Assembly (NCBI RefSeq): GCF_025717555.1
Contig: NZ_JAJIRP010000007.1
Span: 248,001-312,000 of the forward strand
Direction: 5' to 3'
DNA from: Paucibacter sp. B2R-40
Lineage (GTDB): Bacteria; Pseudomonadota; Gammaproteobacteria; Burkholderiales; Burkholderiaceae_C
DNA length: 64,000 nucleotides
Below, in pieces: positions 36,102 to 46,162 of this stretch. Every line of letters starts with the position of its first letter. The stretch's first letter is position 1. The notes beneath the pieces were generated by a model. The model was not told the origin of the DNA. It made no database searches and saw only the letters and a program-made list of their open reading frames with translations. Position numbers and translations under genes: made by a program.

Positions 36102-37628
36102 ATGTGCCGCTATCACTATCGCAACACGCTGGCTTTGACAGCAATCGCTCTTGCTCTGCATACGAGCTCGGCCGTGGCTCAGCCCGTCTCCAAGGAGGCC
36201 GCAACGGTCACGCCAAGTTTGTCGACCTCCACGGTCGCGCCAAGCCTGGCACCCTCCGCAGTCGCGCCAAGTCTGGCGCGAGGCCTGCCCGACTTCACCG
36301 AACTGGTGGAGCGCGTGGGGCCGGCGGTGGTCAATATCCGCACCACCGCCAAAGCCAAGCCCAGCGAGGCGCGGGCCGAGGAAGAAGAGGCGCGCGAATT
36401 GCTGCGCCGCTACGGCCTGCCGGTGCCGCGCGGGCGCTCGCCTCGCGGTGCTTTGCCGGGTGGTCCGGCCGATGACGAGCCGCAAGAGCGCGGCGTCGGC
36501 TCCGGCTTCATCATCAGCGCCGACGGCATTTTGTTGACCAATGCCCATGTGGTGGACGGCGCGGCCGAGATCTTTGTGCGCCTGAGCGATAAGCGCGAGT
36601 TCAAGGCCAAGCTGATCGGCGCCGACAAGCGCAGCGATGTGGCGGTGCTGAGCATCGAGGCCAGCGGTCTGCCAACCGTCAAGCTGGGCGATGTGAGCCG
36701 GCTCAAGGTCGGTGAATGGGTCATCGCCATCGGCTCGCCCTTCAACTTCGACAACTCGGTGTCGGCCGGCATCATCAGCGCCAAGGCGCGCGACACCGGT
36801 GAGCTGCTGCCCTTGATTCAGACCGATGTCGCCATCAACCCCGGCAACTCGGGCGGGCCGCTGATCAATCTGCGCGGCGAGGTGGTGGGCATCAACTCGC
36901 AAATCTACAGCCGCTCCGGCGGCTATATGGGCATCTCGTTTGCGATTCCGGTCGACGAGGTCGAGCGCGTGGCCACTCAGCTGCGTGCCAAGGGCCGGGT
37001 GGTGCGCGGGCGCATCGGTCTGCGCATTGGCGAGCTGAGCAAGGAGGTGGCCGAGTCACTGGGTCTGCCGAATGCGCAGGGAGCCTTGGTGCGTGGCCTG
37101 GAGCCCGGTGGGCCGGCTGAGACCGCCGGTGTGGAGCCGGGCGATATCGTCACCCAGTTCAATGGCCAGCCTATCGAGAAGCCCAGTGATCTGCCGCGCA
37201 TCGTCAGCAATAGCGCGCCGGGCAGCGAGCAGCAGCTGCAGGTTTGGCGGCGTGGCAAGCCGCTGGTATTGCGGGTGAAGGTGGCCGAGCTGGAGCCCGA
37301 AGCGCCTGTGCTGGCGCAGGCCGAACCTGCGGCCAAACCGGCAGTCGGGCCTATCGCCGCGCTGGGCTTGCAATTGACCGAGCTGAACGCGACTGAGCGC
37401 AAGGAACTCAAGCTGGGCCACGGCCTGCGGGTGGCCGCTGCTGCAGGTCCAGCGGCCCGCGCCGGCCTGCGTGAGGGCGATGTCTTGCTGGCCTTGGGCG
37501 CAAGCGATATCGCCAGCGCCAAGCAGTTGGAGCTGCTGCTGGCCCATAGCGACAAGCGCAAGCCGCTGAGCCTGCTCTATCTGCGGGAAGGTGCGGCGCA
37601 ATATGCGTTGATCAAACCCGCCGCCTGA
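36102..37628 (+). CDS. HtrA/DegP-type periplasmic serine protease with two PDZ domains
   Basis: Protease of 508 residues that degrades or refolds damaged envelope proteins. It has a signal peptide (TLALTAIALALHTSSAVA), then a short repeat region with VAPSL units (about 35-60) not normal for the family. The trypsin-like domain has His in LLTNAHVV, Asp in KRSDVAVLS and Ser in NPGNSGGPL. PDZ1 (about 300-390) and PDZ2 (about 420-508) follow. The start ATG 36102 follows GGAAAG. It is divergent from the arylsulfatase gene. Confidence 0.93.
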   Translation: MCRYHYRNTLALTAIALALHTSSAVAQPVSKEAATVTPSLSTSTVAPSLAPSAVAPSLARGLPDFTELVERVGPAVVNIRTTAKAKPSEARAEEEEARELLRRYGLPVPRGRSPRGALPGGPADDEPQERGVGSGFIISADGILLTNAHVVDGAAEIFVRLSDKREFKAKLIGADKRSDVAVLSIEASGLPTVKLGDVSRLKVGEWVIAIGSPFNFDNSVSAGIISAKARDTGELLPLIQTDVAINPGNSGGPLINLRGEVVGINSQIYSRSGGYMGISFAIPVDEVERVATQLRAKGRVVRGRIGLRIGELSKEVAESLGLPNAQGALVRGLEPGGPAETAGVEPGDIVTQFNGQPIEKPSDLPRIVSNSAPGSEQQLQVWRRGKPLVLRVKVAELEPEAPVLAQAEPAAKPAVGPIAALGLQLTELNATERKELKLGHGLRVAAAAGPAARAGLREGDVLLALGASDIASAKQLELLLAHSDKRKPLSLLYLREGAAQYALIKPAA

Positions 37629-37630
37629 GT

Positions 37631-37664
37631 TCGAAGTTAGAACTTATTCGAATTTGCAAGCTCG
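37631..37664. promoter_or_regulatory. Third copy of the TCGAAGTTAGAA element
   Basis: TCGAAGTTAGAAC followed by TTATTCGAATTTGCAAGCTCGA shares TCGAAGTTAGAA with the site at 33431 and contains inverted TCGAA/TTCGA arms. It begins three bases after the HtrA stop codon and lies upstream of the candidate small RNA and amidotransferase gene. Confidence 0.4.
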
Positions 37665-37699
37665 ATTTGCGTCCTTCCACAGCGAATGCTGAGACCCTA

Positions 37700-37868
37700 T
37701 GCTTGAGCCCAAGCGCAAAGTAGTTGGGCAAAGGCAAACGAGCCGACCTGTACTGCGCGAAAGATTGGAGCTGCCAGTGCATGAACTGGCAGCTGAAGCT
37801 TGTCTCCTCAAGCCTGTCATGGGTTTGATTCGACCCCATGGCGTCTTGGCGCTATGGGGTCTTTTTTT
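37700..37868 (+). ncRNA. Candidate small structured RNA upstream of the amidotransferase gene
   Basis: The 365-base gap between the htrA-type and amidotransferase genes holds a perfect 10-bp hairpin, AGCTGCCAGT / ACTGGCAGCT (37769-37778 with 37785-37794, six-base loop), and then a strong intrinsic terminator at 37832-37868. A -10-like TATGCT at about 37697 stands 17 bases after TTCCAC. A terminated transcript that ends 125 bases before the next start suggests a free sRNA or an attenuator. No known RNA family was recognised. Confidence 0.35.
37832..37868 (+). terminator. Strong intrinsic terminator
   Basis: Stem GACCCCAT / ATGGGGTC (37832-37839 with 37854-37861) with an inner GGCG..GCGC-type partial pairing, followed at once by seven T residues. 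It terminates whatever is transcribed rightward from the htrA end or the candidate RNA. Confidence 0.88.
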
Positions 37869-37993
37869 GCTTGCGCCCGAGTGCGGCCTTTGCGTGGCAG
37901 CTGGCTCGTTCAGCGCATGAGCAAATGCGCAATCCGTCCTTTTGCGCAGCGAGCGCAAGCCCTAAGGTAGCGGCCTAGACCAACCGAGCTCCC

Positions 37994-38815
37994 ATGTGCC
38001 AACTGTTCGCGCTCAATAGCAACACGCCCAGCGACGTGACCTTTTCTTTCACCGGCTTCTCGGCCCGCGGCGGTGCGACCGGTGAGCATGTCGACGGCTG
38101 GGGCATGGCCTTTCATGATGAGCGCGGCTGCCAGGTCTTTATCGATGAGAAGCCGGCCAGTCAATCGCCGCTGGCGGAGTTTCTGCGCCGCCATCCGATC
38201 AAGGCCAACTCGGTGCTGGCCCATATCCGCAAGGCCACGCGCGGCGCCGTGCAACTGTCCAACTGCCACCCGTTCCAGCGCCAATGGTGCGGCCGGCATT
38301 GGGCGTTTTGCCACAACGGCACGCTGGAGAACTTTGCGCCGGCGCTTGAATCGGGCTTTCAGCCGGTCGGCAGCACCGACAGCGAGGCCGCGTTTTGCTG
38401 GCTCTTGCAGCAACTGGAAGAGCGCTTTGCCGGTACCCTTGAGGCACCCAGCTGGGCCGAGCTGGCACCGGTGCTGGCCGAGCTGTGCGCCGAGCTGGCC
38501 CGTTATGGCAGCTTCAATATCGTGCTCAGCGACGGCGAGGCCGTCTACACCCATTGCAGCACGCGCCTGCATTGGCTCAGCCGCTGCCACCCCTTCGCCC
38601 AAGCCCGCTTGATCGACACCGAGCTGAGCCTGGACCTGAGCCGGGCTAACGGCCCGAATGACCGCATGGTGCTGGTGGCCACCGAGCCGCTCACGCATGA
38701 GGAGCCCTGGCAAGCGATGGCGGCGGGCGAGTTTTTTGTCTTTGTGCAGGGCCAGCCGGTCTGGCGCGCGCAGGCATGGGCGCAAGCGCAGGCGCCGCAA
38801 CTTGCGGCAGCCTGA
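37994..38815 (+). CDS. Class II glutamine amidotransferase (YafJ-like)
   Basis: Protein of 273 residues with an N-terminal-nucleophile glutaminase domain. After removal of Met the nucleophile is Cys2 (MCQLFALNSN). Further glutaminase motifs are EHVDGWGMAFH, VLAHIRKATRG, NCHPF and FCHNGTLENF. It would release ammonia from glutamine for an unknown acceptor. There is no fused synthetase domain, as in YafJ. The cluster shows no partner gene. The ATG at 37994 follows a weak purine-poor leader. Confidence 0.9.
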   Translation: MCQLFALNSNTPSDVTFSFTGFSARGGATGEHVDGWGMAFHDERGCQVFIDEKPASQSPLAEFLRRHPIKANSVLAHIRKATRGAVQLSNCHPFQRQWCGRHWAFCHNGTLENFAPALESGFQPVGSTDSEAAFCWLLQQLEERFAGTLEAPSWAELAPVLAELCAELARYGSFNIVLSDGEAVYTHCSTRLHWLSRCHPFAQARLIDTELSLDLSRANGPNDRMVLVATEPLTHEEPWQAMAAGEFFVFVQGQPVWRAQAWAQAQAPQLAAA

Positions 38816-38834
38816 ACTTCAAACCTTCAAACCA

Positions 38835-41105
38835 TTAGCTCCAGCTCAGATCAACCCGCGCCAGCGGCCATTGCCGCACCCGCTTGCCGGTGGCGGCAAA
38901 AATAGCGTTGCAGACGGCCGGCGCCAGGGGCGGCAGCGCGGGCTCGCCCAGGCCGGTGACCGGCTGCTGGCTGCGCAGGAAATGCACCTCGATCTTGGGC
39001 GGCGCATCGCCGATGCGTATCAGCGGGTAGTCGCCGAAATTGCTCTGCACAATGCGGCCACGCTGAATGTCCAGCTCGGCATGCATCAGCGTGCCCAGGC
39101 CGTCGATCACCGAGCCTTCGACCTGGTTCTCGGCACCGCTTAAATTGACGATTTGGCTGCCGATATCGGACACCACCACCACGCGGTCCACCTTCAGCGC
39201 GCCGGCCTTGGAGACCGTCACTTCGGCCACCTCGGCGATATAGCCCCGGTGGCTGAAGTGAAAGGCGATGCCGGCGCCCTGGCCGCGGGCGAACTTCTTC
39301 TGCCCCCATTGCGCCTTGGCCGCGACTTCCTTGAGCACCGCGCGCATGCGGCCCACGTCATAGGGCGCGGCGCGCTCACCGCTGCCGGGTACCAGATCGC
39401 GCTGCCCTAAGAGATCGAGGCGGAAATCCAGCGGGTCGCGCCCAGCCGCATGGGCCAGCTCGTCGATGAAGCTGTGGAAGACCCAGGCAAACACATTGCT
39501 GCCGGGCGCGCGCCAAGGCCCCATGGGCACGCCGCATTCGATCGGCGTCTGCTCCAGCAGATAGTTAGGCGCCCAGCGGCCCGGGAACTCGTCGCCCGAG
39601 AGGTTGGCGCCGCTGCCGGGCTGCAAGACCGATTTGCCGTCGCGCTCGACCCGGTTCGCAAAGGTGACGAAATGGTTGTGCCAGGCTGTCAACTTGCCGG
39701 CCGCGTCAACGCCGCCGCGCAAAAAGTGAAAGCCACCAGCGCGGAAATGGTCATGCTGCAAATCATCCTCGCGCGACCAGGTCAGCTTGACCGGCGCCTT
39801 GACGCGCTGTGCGATCGCCGCCGCTTCGACGACGTAATCGGCGCTCAGGCGCCGCCCGAAGCCGCCGCCGCTGCGCGTGATGTGCAGGCTGATTTTTTCT
39901 TTGGGCAGGCCCAGGGTGCTGGCGACGAGATTCTGGCCGGCGGCCGGGTTCTGCGTCGGCGCCCATAGCTCCAGGCTGCCGTCGGGCTTGAACCAGGCGG
40001 TGCAATTTTGAGGCTCGATGCTGGCGTGCGAGACAAAGGGGTAGCTGTAGGCTGCCTCGACCACCTTGGCCGAACTAGCCAAGGCGGCATTCACGTCGCC
40101 GTCCTTTCGCTGTACTTGCGCGCCAGGCTGCTTGGACAGCGCCTGCGCCTGCTGCACAAAGCCGTCCCAGCTTTCATTGGCAACCTTGCCTTCGTCCCAT
40201 TGGACCTTCAGCTGCTTGCGCGCACTAAAGGCCGCCCAGGTGGAATCGGCGACGATGGCCACACCCGGCAGCAGGCCGCGCAGGTCATTGGTGCCGGCGA
40301 TCACGAACGCATCGCGCACGCCGGGCAAGGCCTTGATGGCGTCCAGATTGGCGCTGATCACTTTGCCACCAAAGGCCGGCGACTTGGCATAGACGGCATA
40401 GAGCATGCCGGGCAGTTTGATGTCGATGCCAAACAGCGGCTTGCCGGTGACGACGGCCAAGTTGTCCACGCCGCCGATGCGCCGGCCGAGCAATTGGTAG
40501 TCCTTGGGGTCTTTGAGCTTGACGGTGGCCGGATCCGGCAGCGGCAGCGAGGCCGCTTTGGCGACCAACTGGGCATAGCTGAGGCGGCGCTTGCTAGGGC
40601 TGTGCAGCACGGCCGAGTTCTCGGCCCGGCATTCCGAGGCCGGCACGCCCCAGGTCTGAGCCGCAGCCTCGATCAGCAGCATGCGCGCGGTGGCACCCAG
40701 CAGCAGGAAGTTGTTGTAATTGTTCGGCGTCGAGGTCGAGCCACCCGCGCTCTGGTTTCCGAAGATGGGATCGAGGTCGCCCTGTATGACCCGCACATCT
40801 TTCCAATTGACCGACAACTCCTCGGCCAGCACCATGGGCAGCGAGGTCTTGATGCCTTGGCCGATCTCGGGCTGCTTGGAGATCAGCGTCACCACGCCTT
40901 GCAGCGAGATGCTGATGAAGGCATTGGGCTGGAAGTTGACGGCCGTGCCGGCTGCGTCCAGCGCGGTGGGTTTGCCGACCTGATCGGCCGCGCCGCTGGG
41001 CACGATTTGCAGGCCCAAGAGCAGGCCACCGCCGCCGACTGCGCTGCGGCGCAGGAAGTTTCTGCGATCCGCTTGGCGTGGAGTCAGGTTTTGGCGAGTC
41101 ATCAT
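38835..41105 (-). CDS. Molybdopterin-binding large subunit of an IOR-type dehydrogenase
   Basis: Large subunit of 756 residues of the xanthine-oxidase family, isoquinoline 1-oxidoreductase/aldehyde dehydrogenase branch. The Tat signal [20 protein letters not shown] exports the folded holoenzyme. Cofactor-binding blocks include [24 protein letters not shown] and the catalytic Glu loop [13 protein letters not shown] near the C-terminus. It would hydroxylate N-heterocycles or aldehydes in the periplasm using water. No FAD subunit is encoded, so electrons go from the 2Fe-2S subunit to a cytochrome. The start overlaps the stop of the small-subunit gene (ATGATGA). Confidence 0.92.
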   Translation of the reverse strand: MMTRQNLTPRQADRRNFLRRSAVGGGGLLLGLQIVPSGAADQVGKPTALDAAGTAVNFQPNAFISISLQGVVTLISKQPEIGQGIKTSLPMVLAEELSVNWKDVRVIQGDLDPIFGNQSAGGSTSTPNNYNNFLLLGATARMLLIEAAAQTWGVPASECRAENSAVLHSPSKRRLSYAQLVAKAASLPLPDPATVKLKDPKDYQLLGRRIGGVDNLAVVTGKPLFGIDIKLPGMLYAVYAKSPAFGGKVISANLDAIKALPGVRDAFVIAGTNDLRGLLPGVAIVADSTWAAFSARKQLKVQWDEGKVANESWDGFVQQAQALSKQPGAQVQRKDGDVNAALASSAKVVEAAYSYPFVSHASIEPQNCTAWFKPDGSLELWAPTQNPAAGQNLVASTLGLPKEKISLHITRSGGGFGRRLSADYVVEAAAIAQRVKAPVKLTWSREDDLQHDHFRAGGFHFLRGGVDAAGKLTAWHNHFVTFANRVERDGKSVLQPGSGANLSGDEFPGRWAPNYLLEQTPIECGVPMGPWRAPGSNVFAWVFHSFIDELAHAAGRDPLDFRLDLLGQRDLVPGSGERAAPYDVGRMRAVLKEVAAKAQWGQKKFARGQGAGIAFHFSHRGYIAEVAEVTVSKAGALKVDRVVVVSDIGSQIVNLSGAENQVEGSVIDGLGTLMHAELDIQRGRIVQSNFGDYPLIRIGDAPPKIEVHFLRSQQPVTGLGEPALPPLAPAVCNAIFAATGKRVRQWPLARVDLSWS

Positions 41106-41593
41106 GCTTTCACCTTCTTGGCAGTGGCTGGCTTGGCCTGGATTTCGGCCGCCCGGTGGATGCCGGCGCGTATGCGCAGATAGGTGGCGCAGCGGCACAG
41201 ATTGCCCGACATCTCGCCGTCGATATCGGCGTCCGTGGGCTTGGGGTTTTCTTTCAGCAGCGCCACGGCCGTCATGATCTGGCCGGCCTGGCAATAGCCG
41301 CATTGCGGCACATCCAGCTCTTGCCAGGCCTGCTGCAGCGGATGGGCGCCTTTGGGGTCCAGTCCCTCGATGGTGGTGACCTGCTTGCGCCCGACGGTGG
41401 AGACCGGCGTCATGCATGAGCGCGTCGGCACGCCATTGATGTGCACGGTGCAAGCGCCGCAGGCCCCGATGCCGCAGCCGTACTTTGAGCCGGTCAAGTC
41501 CAAGTTGTCACGCAGCACCCAGAGCAAGGGCGTGTCGGCGGCGACGTCCACTTTGCTGGGCTGGCCGTTGATCTGGAGGGTGTATTGAGGCAT
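41102..41593 (-). CDS. 2Fe-2S small subunit of the IOR-type dehydrogenase
   Basis: Protein of 163 residues with two 2Fe-2S clusters: the ferredoxin-type set in [26 protein letters not shown] and the xanthine-oxidase-type set in [11 protein letters not shown] and NLCRCATY. It carries electrons from the molybdenum centre. It has no signal peptide and presumably travels with the Tat signal of the large subunit. Overlap of stop and start codons shows translational coupling with the large subunit. The C-terminal Lys/Ala tail is short. Confidence 0.95.
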   Translation of the reverse strand: MPQYTLQINGQPSKVDVAADTPLLWVLRDNLDLTGSKYGCGIGACGACTVHINGVPTRSCMTPVSTVGRKQVTTIEGLDPKGAHPLQQAWQELDVPQCGYCQAGQIMTAVALLKENPKPTDADIDGEMSGNLCRCATYLRIRAGIHRAAEIQAKPATAKKVKA

Positions 41594-41623
41594 TGTGGAG
41601 GTCTCCGGGCTAAGGGTGTGGTT

Positions 41624-43021
41624 TTACCAGCTTCCAGCAATATTCTTCAGCAACTGGTTGCTGGCCGTCAGTTGCCGGCTTTGCAGGTCGAGCAGATTGC
41701 GCTCGCTATTGAGCGCGGCGGTTTGCGCCACCACGACATTGAGGAAGCTGACCGTGCCGACGCGGTATTGCTCTTGCGTAATGTCCAAATTGCGCAGAGC
41801 CGCGCTGAGCGCTTCGGCCTGCAGCCCCGCCTGGGCCTGTAGCTGGCGGCTCAGGAACAGGTTGTCTTCGACCTCTTGAAAGGCCTGCAGCACCAGTTGG
41901 CGGTAGACGGCGCCGGCCTGTTCGGCCTGCGCTATTGCCTGCGCATGGGCGGCGTCGCGGGCGCCGCCGTCCAAGATCTTTTGTGCTAAGGCCGGGCCCA
42001 GCGACCACAGCAGCGTCGGCGCATTGAACAGGTCTTGCAAACCAGGGCCGCGCAAACCCGCGCCGGCCGAGATGCTGACGCTGGGGAAGAAGGCCAGCGC
42101 GGCCTCGCCGACTTGGGATTGCGCGGCGGCGACGCGGCGTTCGGCTGCGTTGATATCGGGGCGGCGCTGCAGCAGGGTGGACGGCAGCAGCTCGGGCGTG
42201 CTGGGCGGCAGCGGTAACTTGGCGGTTTCCTTGAGGCTCAGCTGCGCCGGGGCCTGGCCCAAGAGCACGGCGATGGCATGTTCGGCCAGCGCGCGCTGGT
42301 TATTCGTGTCCAGGCTTTGCACCTGCGCGTTCTTGAGCTGAGTTTCGGCCTGCAAGACATCGGTGGCTGCCACGACGCCGGCTTGGTAGCGCGCCACCGT
42401 CATGTCCAGCGAGCGCTGAAAAGCGCTGATATTGCGCGCGATCAGCGCCTGCTGGGCTTCGGCCACGCGCAGGCTGAAATAGCTTTGCGTCAAGGTCGCC
42501 TGGGCCGACAGGCGCAGCGCCGCCAAGTCATTTTGGCTCGCCTGCAAGCGCGCCTCGCTGGCCAGGCTGGCTTGTTTGAGGCGGCCCCAGAGATCAAGCT
42601 CCCAGCTGGCAGCCAGATCGGCGCGGGCATTGGTTTGCGCGCCGTTGCCGGTGTCGGCACGGTTGACGTTGAAGCTGCCGCCCAGCTGCGGCTGCTGCGC
42701 GGCGCGCACCTGACCCAGCGCGGCACGGGCCGCGTCAACTTGGGCCAGCGCGGCTTTCAGGTTCTCGTTGCCGATGATCAACTGGGCTTGCAGCGCATCC
42801 AGGGTCGGGTCTAGGTACAAGCGCCACCAGGCGGCGGGGATGGCTTCGGTGTCGCTTGTGGTGCTTGCTGCACCAACTGCCGGGGCACTTTGCTTGAACT
42901 GTGCTGGCTGTTGCGGTGCGGCCAGCTGGGCGCTGCGTGGCAGGCTGCAAGCACTCAGCAGCAGGCCGAGGGCGCCATACAGCGCCAGACGAGCTTGGGA
43001 AGAATTCAATAGAGAGGACAT
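41624..43021 (-). CDS. Outer-membrane efflux channel (NodT/OprM-type lipoprotein)
   Basis: TolC-like channel of 465 residues. The signal peptide ends in a lipobox (LGLLLSACSLP, lipidated Cys about residue 25). Two repeats of the OEP coiled-coil fold follow (AALRLSAQATLTQSYFSLRVAEAQ and FQEVEDNLFLSRQLQAQ). It completes the tripartite efflux system with the MdtA/B/C-type genes directly upstream, three bases after the mdtC-type stop. Confidence 0.92.
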   Translation of the reverse strand: MSSLLNSSQARLALYGALGLLLSACSLPRSAQLAAPQQPAQFKQSAPAVGAASTTSDTEAIPAAWWRLYLDPTLDALQAQLIIGNENLKAALAQVDAARAALGQVRAAQQPQLGGSFNVNRADTGNGAQTNARADLAASWELDLWGRLKQASLASEARLQASQNDLAALRLSAQATLTQSYFSLRVAEAQQALIARNISAFQRSLDMTVARYQAGVVAATDVLQAETQLKNAQVQSLDTNNQRALAEHAIAVLLGQAPAQLSLKETAKLPLPPSTPELLPSTLLQRRPDINAAERRVAAAQSQVGEAALAFFPSVSISAGAGLRGPGLQDLFNAPTLLWSLGPALAQKILDGGARDAAHAQAIAQAEQAGAVYRQLVLQAFQEVEDNLFLSRQLQAQAGLQAEALSAALRNLDITQEQYRVGTVSFLNVVVAQTAALNSERNLLDLQSRQLTASNQLLKNIAGSW

Positions 43022-43024
43022 GGT

Positions 43025-46000
43025 TCAGATCGAGACAGGTAAGGCCCTTGGGTGGCCAGGAGCGCGCCGCAGCAGCCGCGCCAGCCGCAAGCGCAAGCGG
43101 TCCATGCAGATATAGACCACCGGCGTGGTGTAGAGCGTCAGCAACTGGCTCAGCAAAAGCCCGCCCACCACCGCAATGCCCAGCGGTTGGCGCAACTCCG
43201 AGCCCACGCCCATGCCTATGGCCAGCGGCAGGGCGCCGAACAGTGCGGCAAAAGTGGTCATCAGAATCGGGCGCAATCGCATATGCGCGGCTCGGTAAAT
43301 CGCCACCGAGGCGCGCAGCTCACGCCCCTGCTGCGCCGCCAGCTTTTGCCGCGCAATCGCGAAGTCGATCATCATGATGGCGTTCTTCTTCACAATGCCG
43401 ATCAGGAGCACCACGCCAATCATCGCGATGATGGAGAACTCGAAACCCAAGCCCATCAGCGCCAACAGCGCGCCCACGCCGGCCGAGGGCAGGGTGGACA
43501 AAATGGTGATCGGGTGCAGCAGGCTCTCATACAACACACCGAGCAGGATGTAGATGGTGATCATCGCTGCCAGCACCAACCAGGGCTGATCCGCCAGCGT
43601 GGCCTGAAACGCGTTGACCGTGCCGCTGTAAACGCCGCGCACCGCCACCGGCACGCCCAGCTCGGCCACCAAGTTGTCGATCGCGGCGGTTGCTTGCGAG
43701 AGCGACACGCCGGTGGCGAGATTGAAGCTCAAGGTGGTGGCCGGCGTGCCCTTGTCATGCGCAACCGACAGCGGCGCCAGCGTCGGCTCTATGCGCGCCA
43801 AGGCGGCCAGCGGCACTTGCGCGCCGCCGCGCGCGGTCAGGAACAGGTTTTGCAGCGCCTCCGCACTTTGCAGATACTCGGGCGCTAACTCCATCACCAC
43901 GCGGTACTGGTTTTGCGGGTTGTAGATCACGCTGACCTGACGCTGGCCAAAGGCATTGTTCAGCGCGGTGCTGAGATCGCGCATGCTGATGCCGTGCAGG
44001 GCCAGGGCGTCGCGGTCTATCACCAGGCTGGTTTGCAGGCCACGGTCCTGGCGGTCGCCGCTGACGTCGGTGAGCTCTTTCAGCTCGCTCATGCCGCGCC
44101 GGATGCGCGGCTCCCAGGTCGCCAACTCCTTCAGCTCATCGGCCTGCAAGGTGAACTGGTATTCGGAGTCCGACTGCCGCCCGCCGATGCGAATGTCGGC
44201 GCCGGCACGCAGGAAGAGCGCTGCACCGGGCACCTTGGCCAGCTTGGGGCGCAGCCGGTCTAGCACTACATCAACCGATTCCTTGCGCTCGGCCAAGGGC
44301 TTGAGCGCCACAAAAACCTGGGCGCCATTGCTCTGGCCGCCGCCGGTGCTGATGGTCACATGGGCGATCGCCGGGTCGGCGCGCAAGATCTCCATGAAGG
44401 CGTCCATCTTGCCCTGCATGGCCTGGAAGGAGCTGCCCTGGTCGGCATTGATGCCGCCGATCAGCCGGCCCACATCCTGCTGCGGGAAGAAGCCTTTGGG
44501 GATGATTTGATAGAGGTGGACATTCAGCGCGATCACGCCCGCCAGCGCCAGCAGCGCCACAGGCTGATGGCGCAGCGTCCAGCGCAGGCTGCGCCGGTAG
44601 CCGCGCTGCAGGCGGCGCAGAAGGCGTTGCCAGAATCCAGGCGCTTTGGGGCTGGCCGACTCGGCGCGCATCAAACGCGCCGCCATCATCGGCGTGGCCG
44701 TCAGCGACACCAACATGGACACCAGAATCGCCACCGACAGCACCACCGCAAACTCGCGGAACAGCCGGCCGATATAGCCACCCATATACAGAATTGGGAT
44801 GAAGGCGGCGATCAGCGAGAGGCTGATCGCCACCACCGTGAACCAGATTTCGCGTGCCCCGTCCAGCGCCGCCTGCAGCGGCGTCTTGCCGCGTTCCAGA
44901 TGGCGGCTGATGTTCTCCATCACCACGATCGCGTCGTCCACCACAAAGCCGGTCGCCACGGTCAAGGCCATCAGCGAGAGGTTGTCCAGCGTATAGCCCA
45001 AGAGGTACATCACGGCCAAGGTGCCCGCCAGCGAGGCCGGCACCACCACGGCCGGAATCAGCGTGGCGCGCAGGCTGCGCAAAAAGGCATAGACCACCAC
45101 GATCACCAGGGCGATCGAGATCAGCAGTGTGATCTGCACTTCGCGCAAGGAGGCGCGTATGGTCAAGGTGCGGTCCATCATCATGTCGAGGCGGGCGCCC
45201 TCGGGCAGGCCGGCGCGCATCTGCGGCAGGAGGGCGTGCACGCCGTCCACCGTCTCCAGCACATTGGCATTTGGCGCTCTCTGGATGCGCAGGATGATGG
45301 CGCGCGCGCCGTCGGCCAGGCCGTAGGCGCGCACGTCCTGGGTCGCGTCGCTGACCTCTGCCACGTCTTGCAGGCGCACGACGGCGCCATCGCGAACCTT
45401 CAAAACCAGCGGTGCATAGTCGGCCGCCCGTGCGGCTTGATCGTTAGCGGCAATTTGCCATTGGCGGCCGCCTCCTTCTTCTTCATTGCCATCCAACTCC
45501 TCGATATAGCCCTTGGGGCGATTGGCGTTGCTGGCCACCACCGCCTGGCGCACTTGCTCCAGCGACAGGCCCTGGGCGCTGAGCTTGTTGGGGTCCACGG
45601 CAATACGCACCGCCGGCAGCGAGCCACCGGCCAGGCCCACATCGCCGACGCCGCGCACCTGCGCGATTCGCTGCGCCAGCACGGTGGATGCCACATCAAA
45701 CAACTGCTTGACGGGCACCGTATCGGAGCGCAGCGCCAGAATCATGATGGGTGGATCGGACGGGTTGACCTTGCGATAGCCCGGGTTGCCCGGCAGCCCG
45801 CTGGGCAGCATCGCGCGTGCCACATTGATGGCGGCCTGCACCTGGCGCGCGGCCGCGTCGATATTGCGGCTGAGGTCGAACTGCAGCGTCACCCGCGCGC
45901 TGCCTTGGGACGAGGTGGACGTCATCTCGGTGATGCCGGCAATGCTGCCCAAGGCGCGCTCCAGCGGCGTGGCCACGGTGGCGGCCATGGTTTCGGCGCT

Positions 46001-46162
46001 GGCGCCGGGCAAGTTGGCAGAGACCGAGATGGTGGGCGAGTCAACCTCGGGCAAGGAGGCCACCGGCAGCAGCAGATAGGCCAAGCCGCCCAAGAGCAGC
46101 AGGCCCAAGGTCAGCAGCGTCGTGGCGACCGGCCGGCGGATGAAGGGCGCCGAAAAATTCAT
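43025..46162 (-). CDS. mdtC: RND efflux pump subunit, MdtC-like
   Basis: Inner-membrane proton-driven multidrug transporter of 1045 residues with 12 membrane helices and two large periplasmic loops. It has the opening [27 protein letters not shown], the transmembrane proton relay in [14 protein letters not shown] and a second-half helix [15 protein letters not shown]. Its start overlaps the mdtB-type stop by four bases (ATGA). In MdtABC the B and C subunits form a mixed trimer, and the same gene order here supports that role. Confidence 0.93.
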   Translation of the reverse strand: MNFSAPFIRRPVATTLLTLGLLLLGGLAYLLLPVASLPEVDSPTISVSANLPGASAETMAATVATPLERALGSIAGITEMTSTSSQGSARVTLQFDLSRNIDAAARQVQAAINVARAMLPSGLPGNPGYRKVNPSDPPIMILALRSDTVPVKQLFDVASTVLAQRIAQVRGVGDVGLAGGSLPAVRIAVDPNKLSAQGLSLEQVRQAVVASNANRPKGYIEELDGNEEEGGGRQWQIAANDQAARAADYAPLVLKVRDGAVVRLQDVAEVSDATQDVRAYGLADGARAIILRIQRAPNANVLETVDGVHALLPQMRAGLPEGARLDMMMDRTLTIRASLREVQITLLISIALVIVVVYAFLRSLRATLIPAVVVPASLAGTLAVMYLLGYTLDNLSLMALTVATGFVVDDAIVVMENISRHLERGKTPLQAALDGAREIWFTVVAISLSLIAAFIPILYMGGYIGRLFREFAVVLSVAILVSMLVSLTATPMMAARLMRAESASPKAPGFWQRLLRRLQRGYRRSLRWTLRHQPVALLALAGVIALNVHLYQIIPKGFFPQQDVGRLIGGINADQGSSFQAMQGKMDAFMEILRADPAIAHVTISTGGGQSNGAQVFVALKPLAERKESVDVVLDRLRPKLAKVPGAALFLRAGADIRIGGRQSDSEYQFTLQADELKELATWEPRIRRGMSELKELTDVSGDRQDRGLQTSLVIDRDALALHGISMRDLSTALNNAFGQRQVSVIYNPQNQYRVVMELAPEYLQSAEALQNLFLTARGGAQVPLAALARIEPTLAPLSVAHDKGTPATTLSFNLATGVSLSQATAAIDNLVAELGVPVAVRGVYSGTVNAFQATLADQPWLVLAAMITIYILLGVLYESLLHPITILSTLPSAGVGALLALMGLGFEFSIIAMIGVVLLIGIVKKNAIMMIDFAIARQKLAAQQGRELRASVAIYRAAHMRLRPILMTTFAALFGALPLAIGMGVGSELRQPLGIAVVGGLLLSQLLTLYTTPVVYICMDRLRLRLARLLRRAPGHPRALPVSI

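Noticed and set aside
36195-36270. Repeat region in the HtrA-type gene as a mobile or CRISPR-like repeat
   Set aside because: Only a few imperfect in-frame VAPSL units inside a coding sequence; ordinary low-complexity linker.
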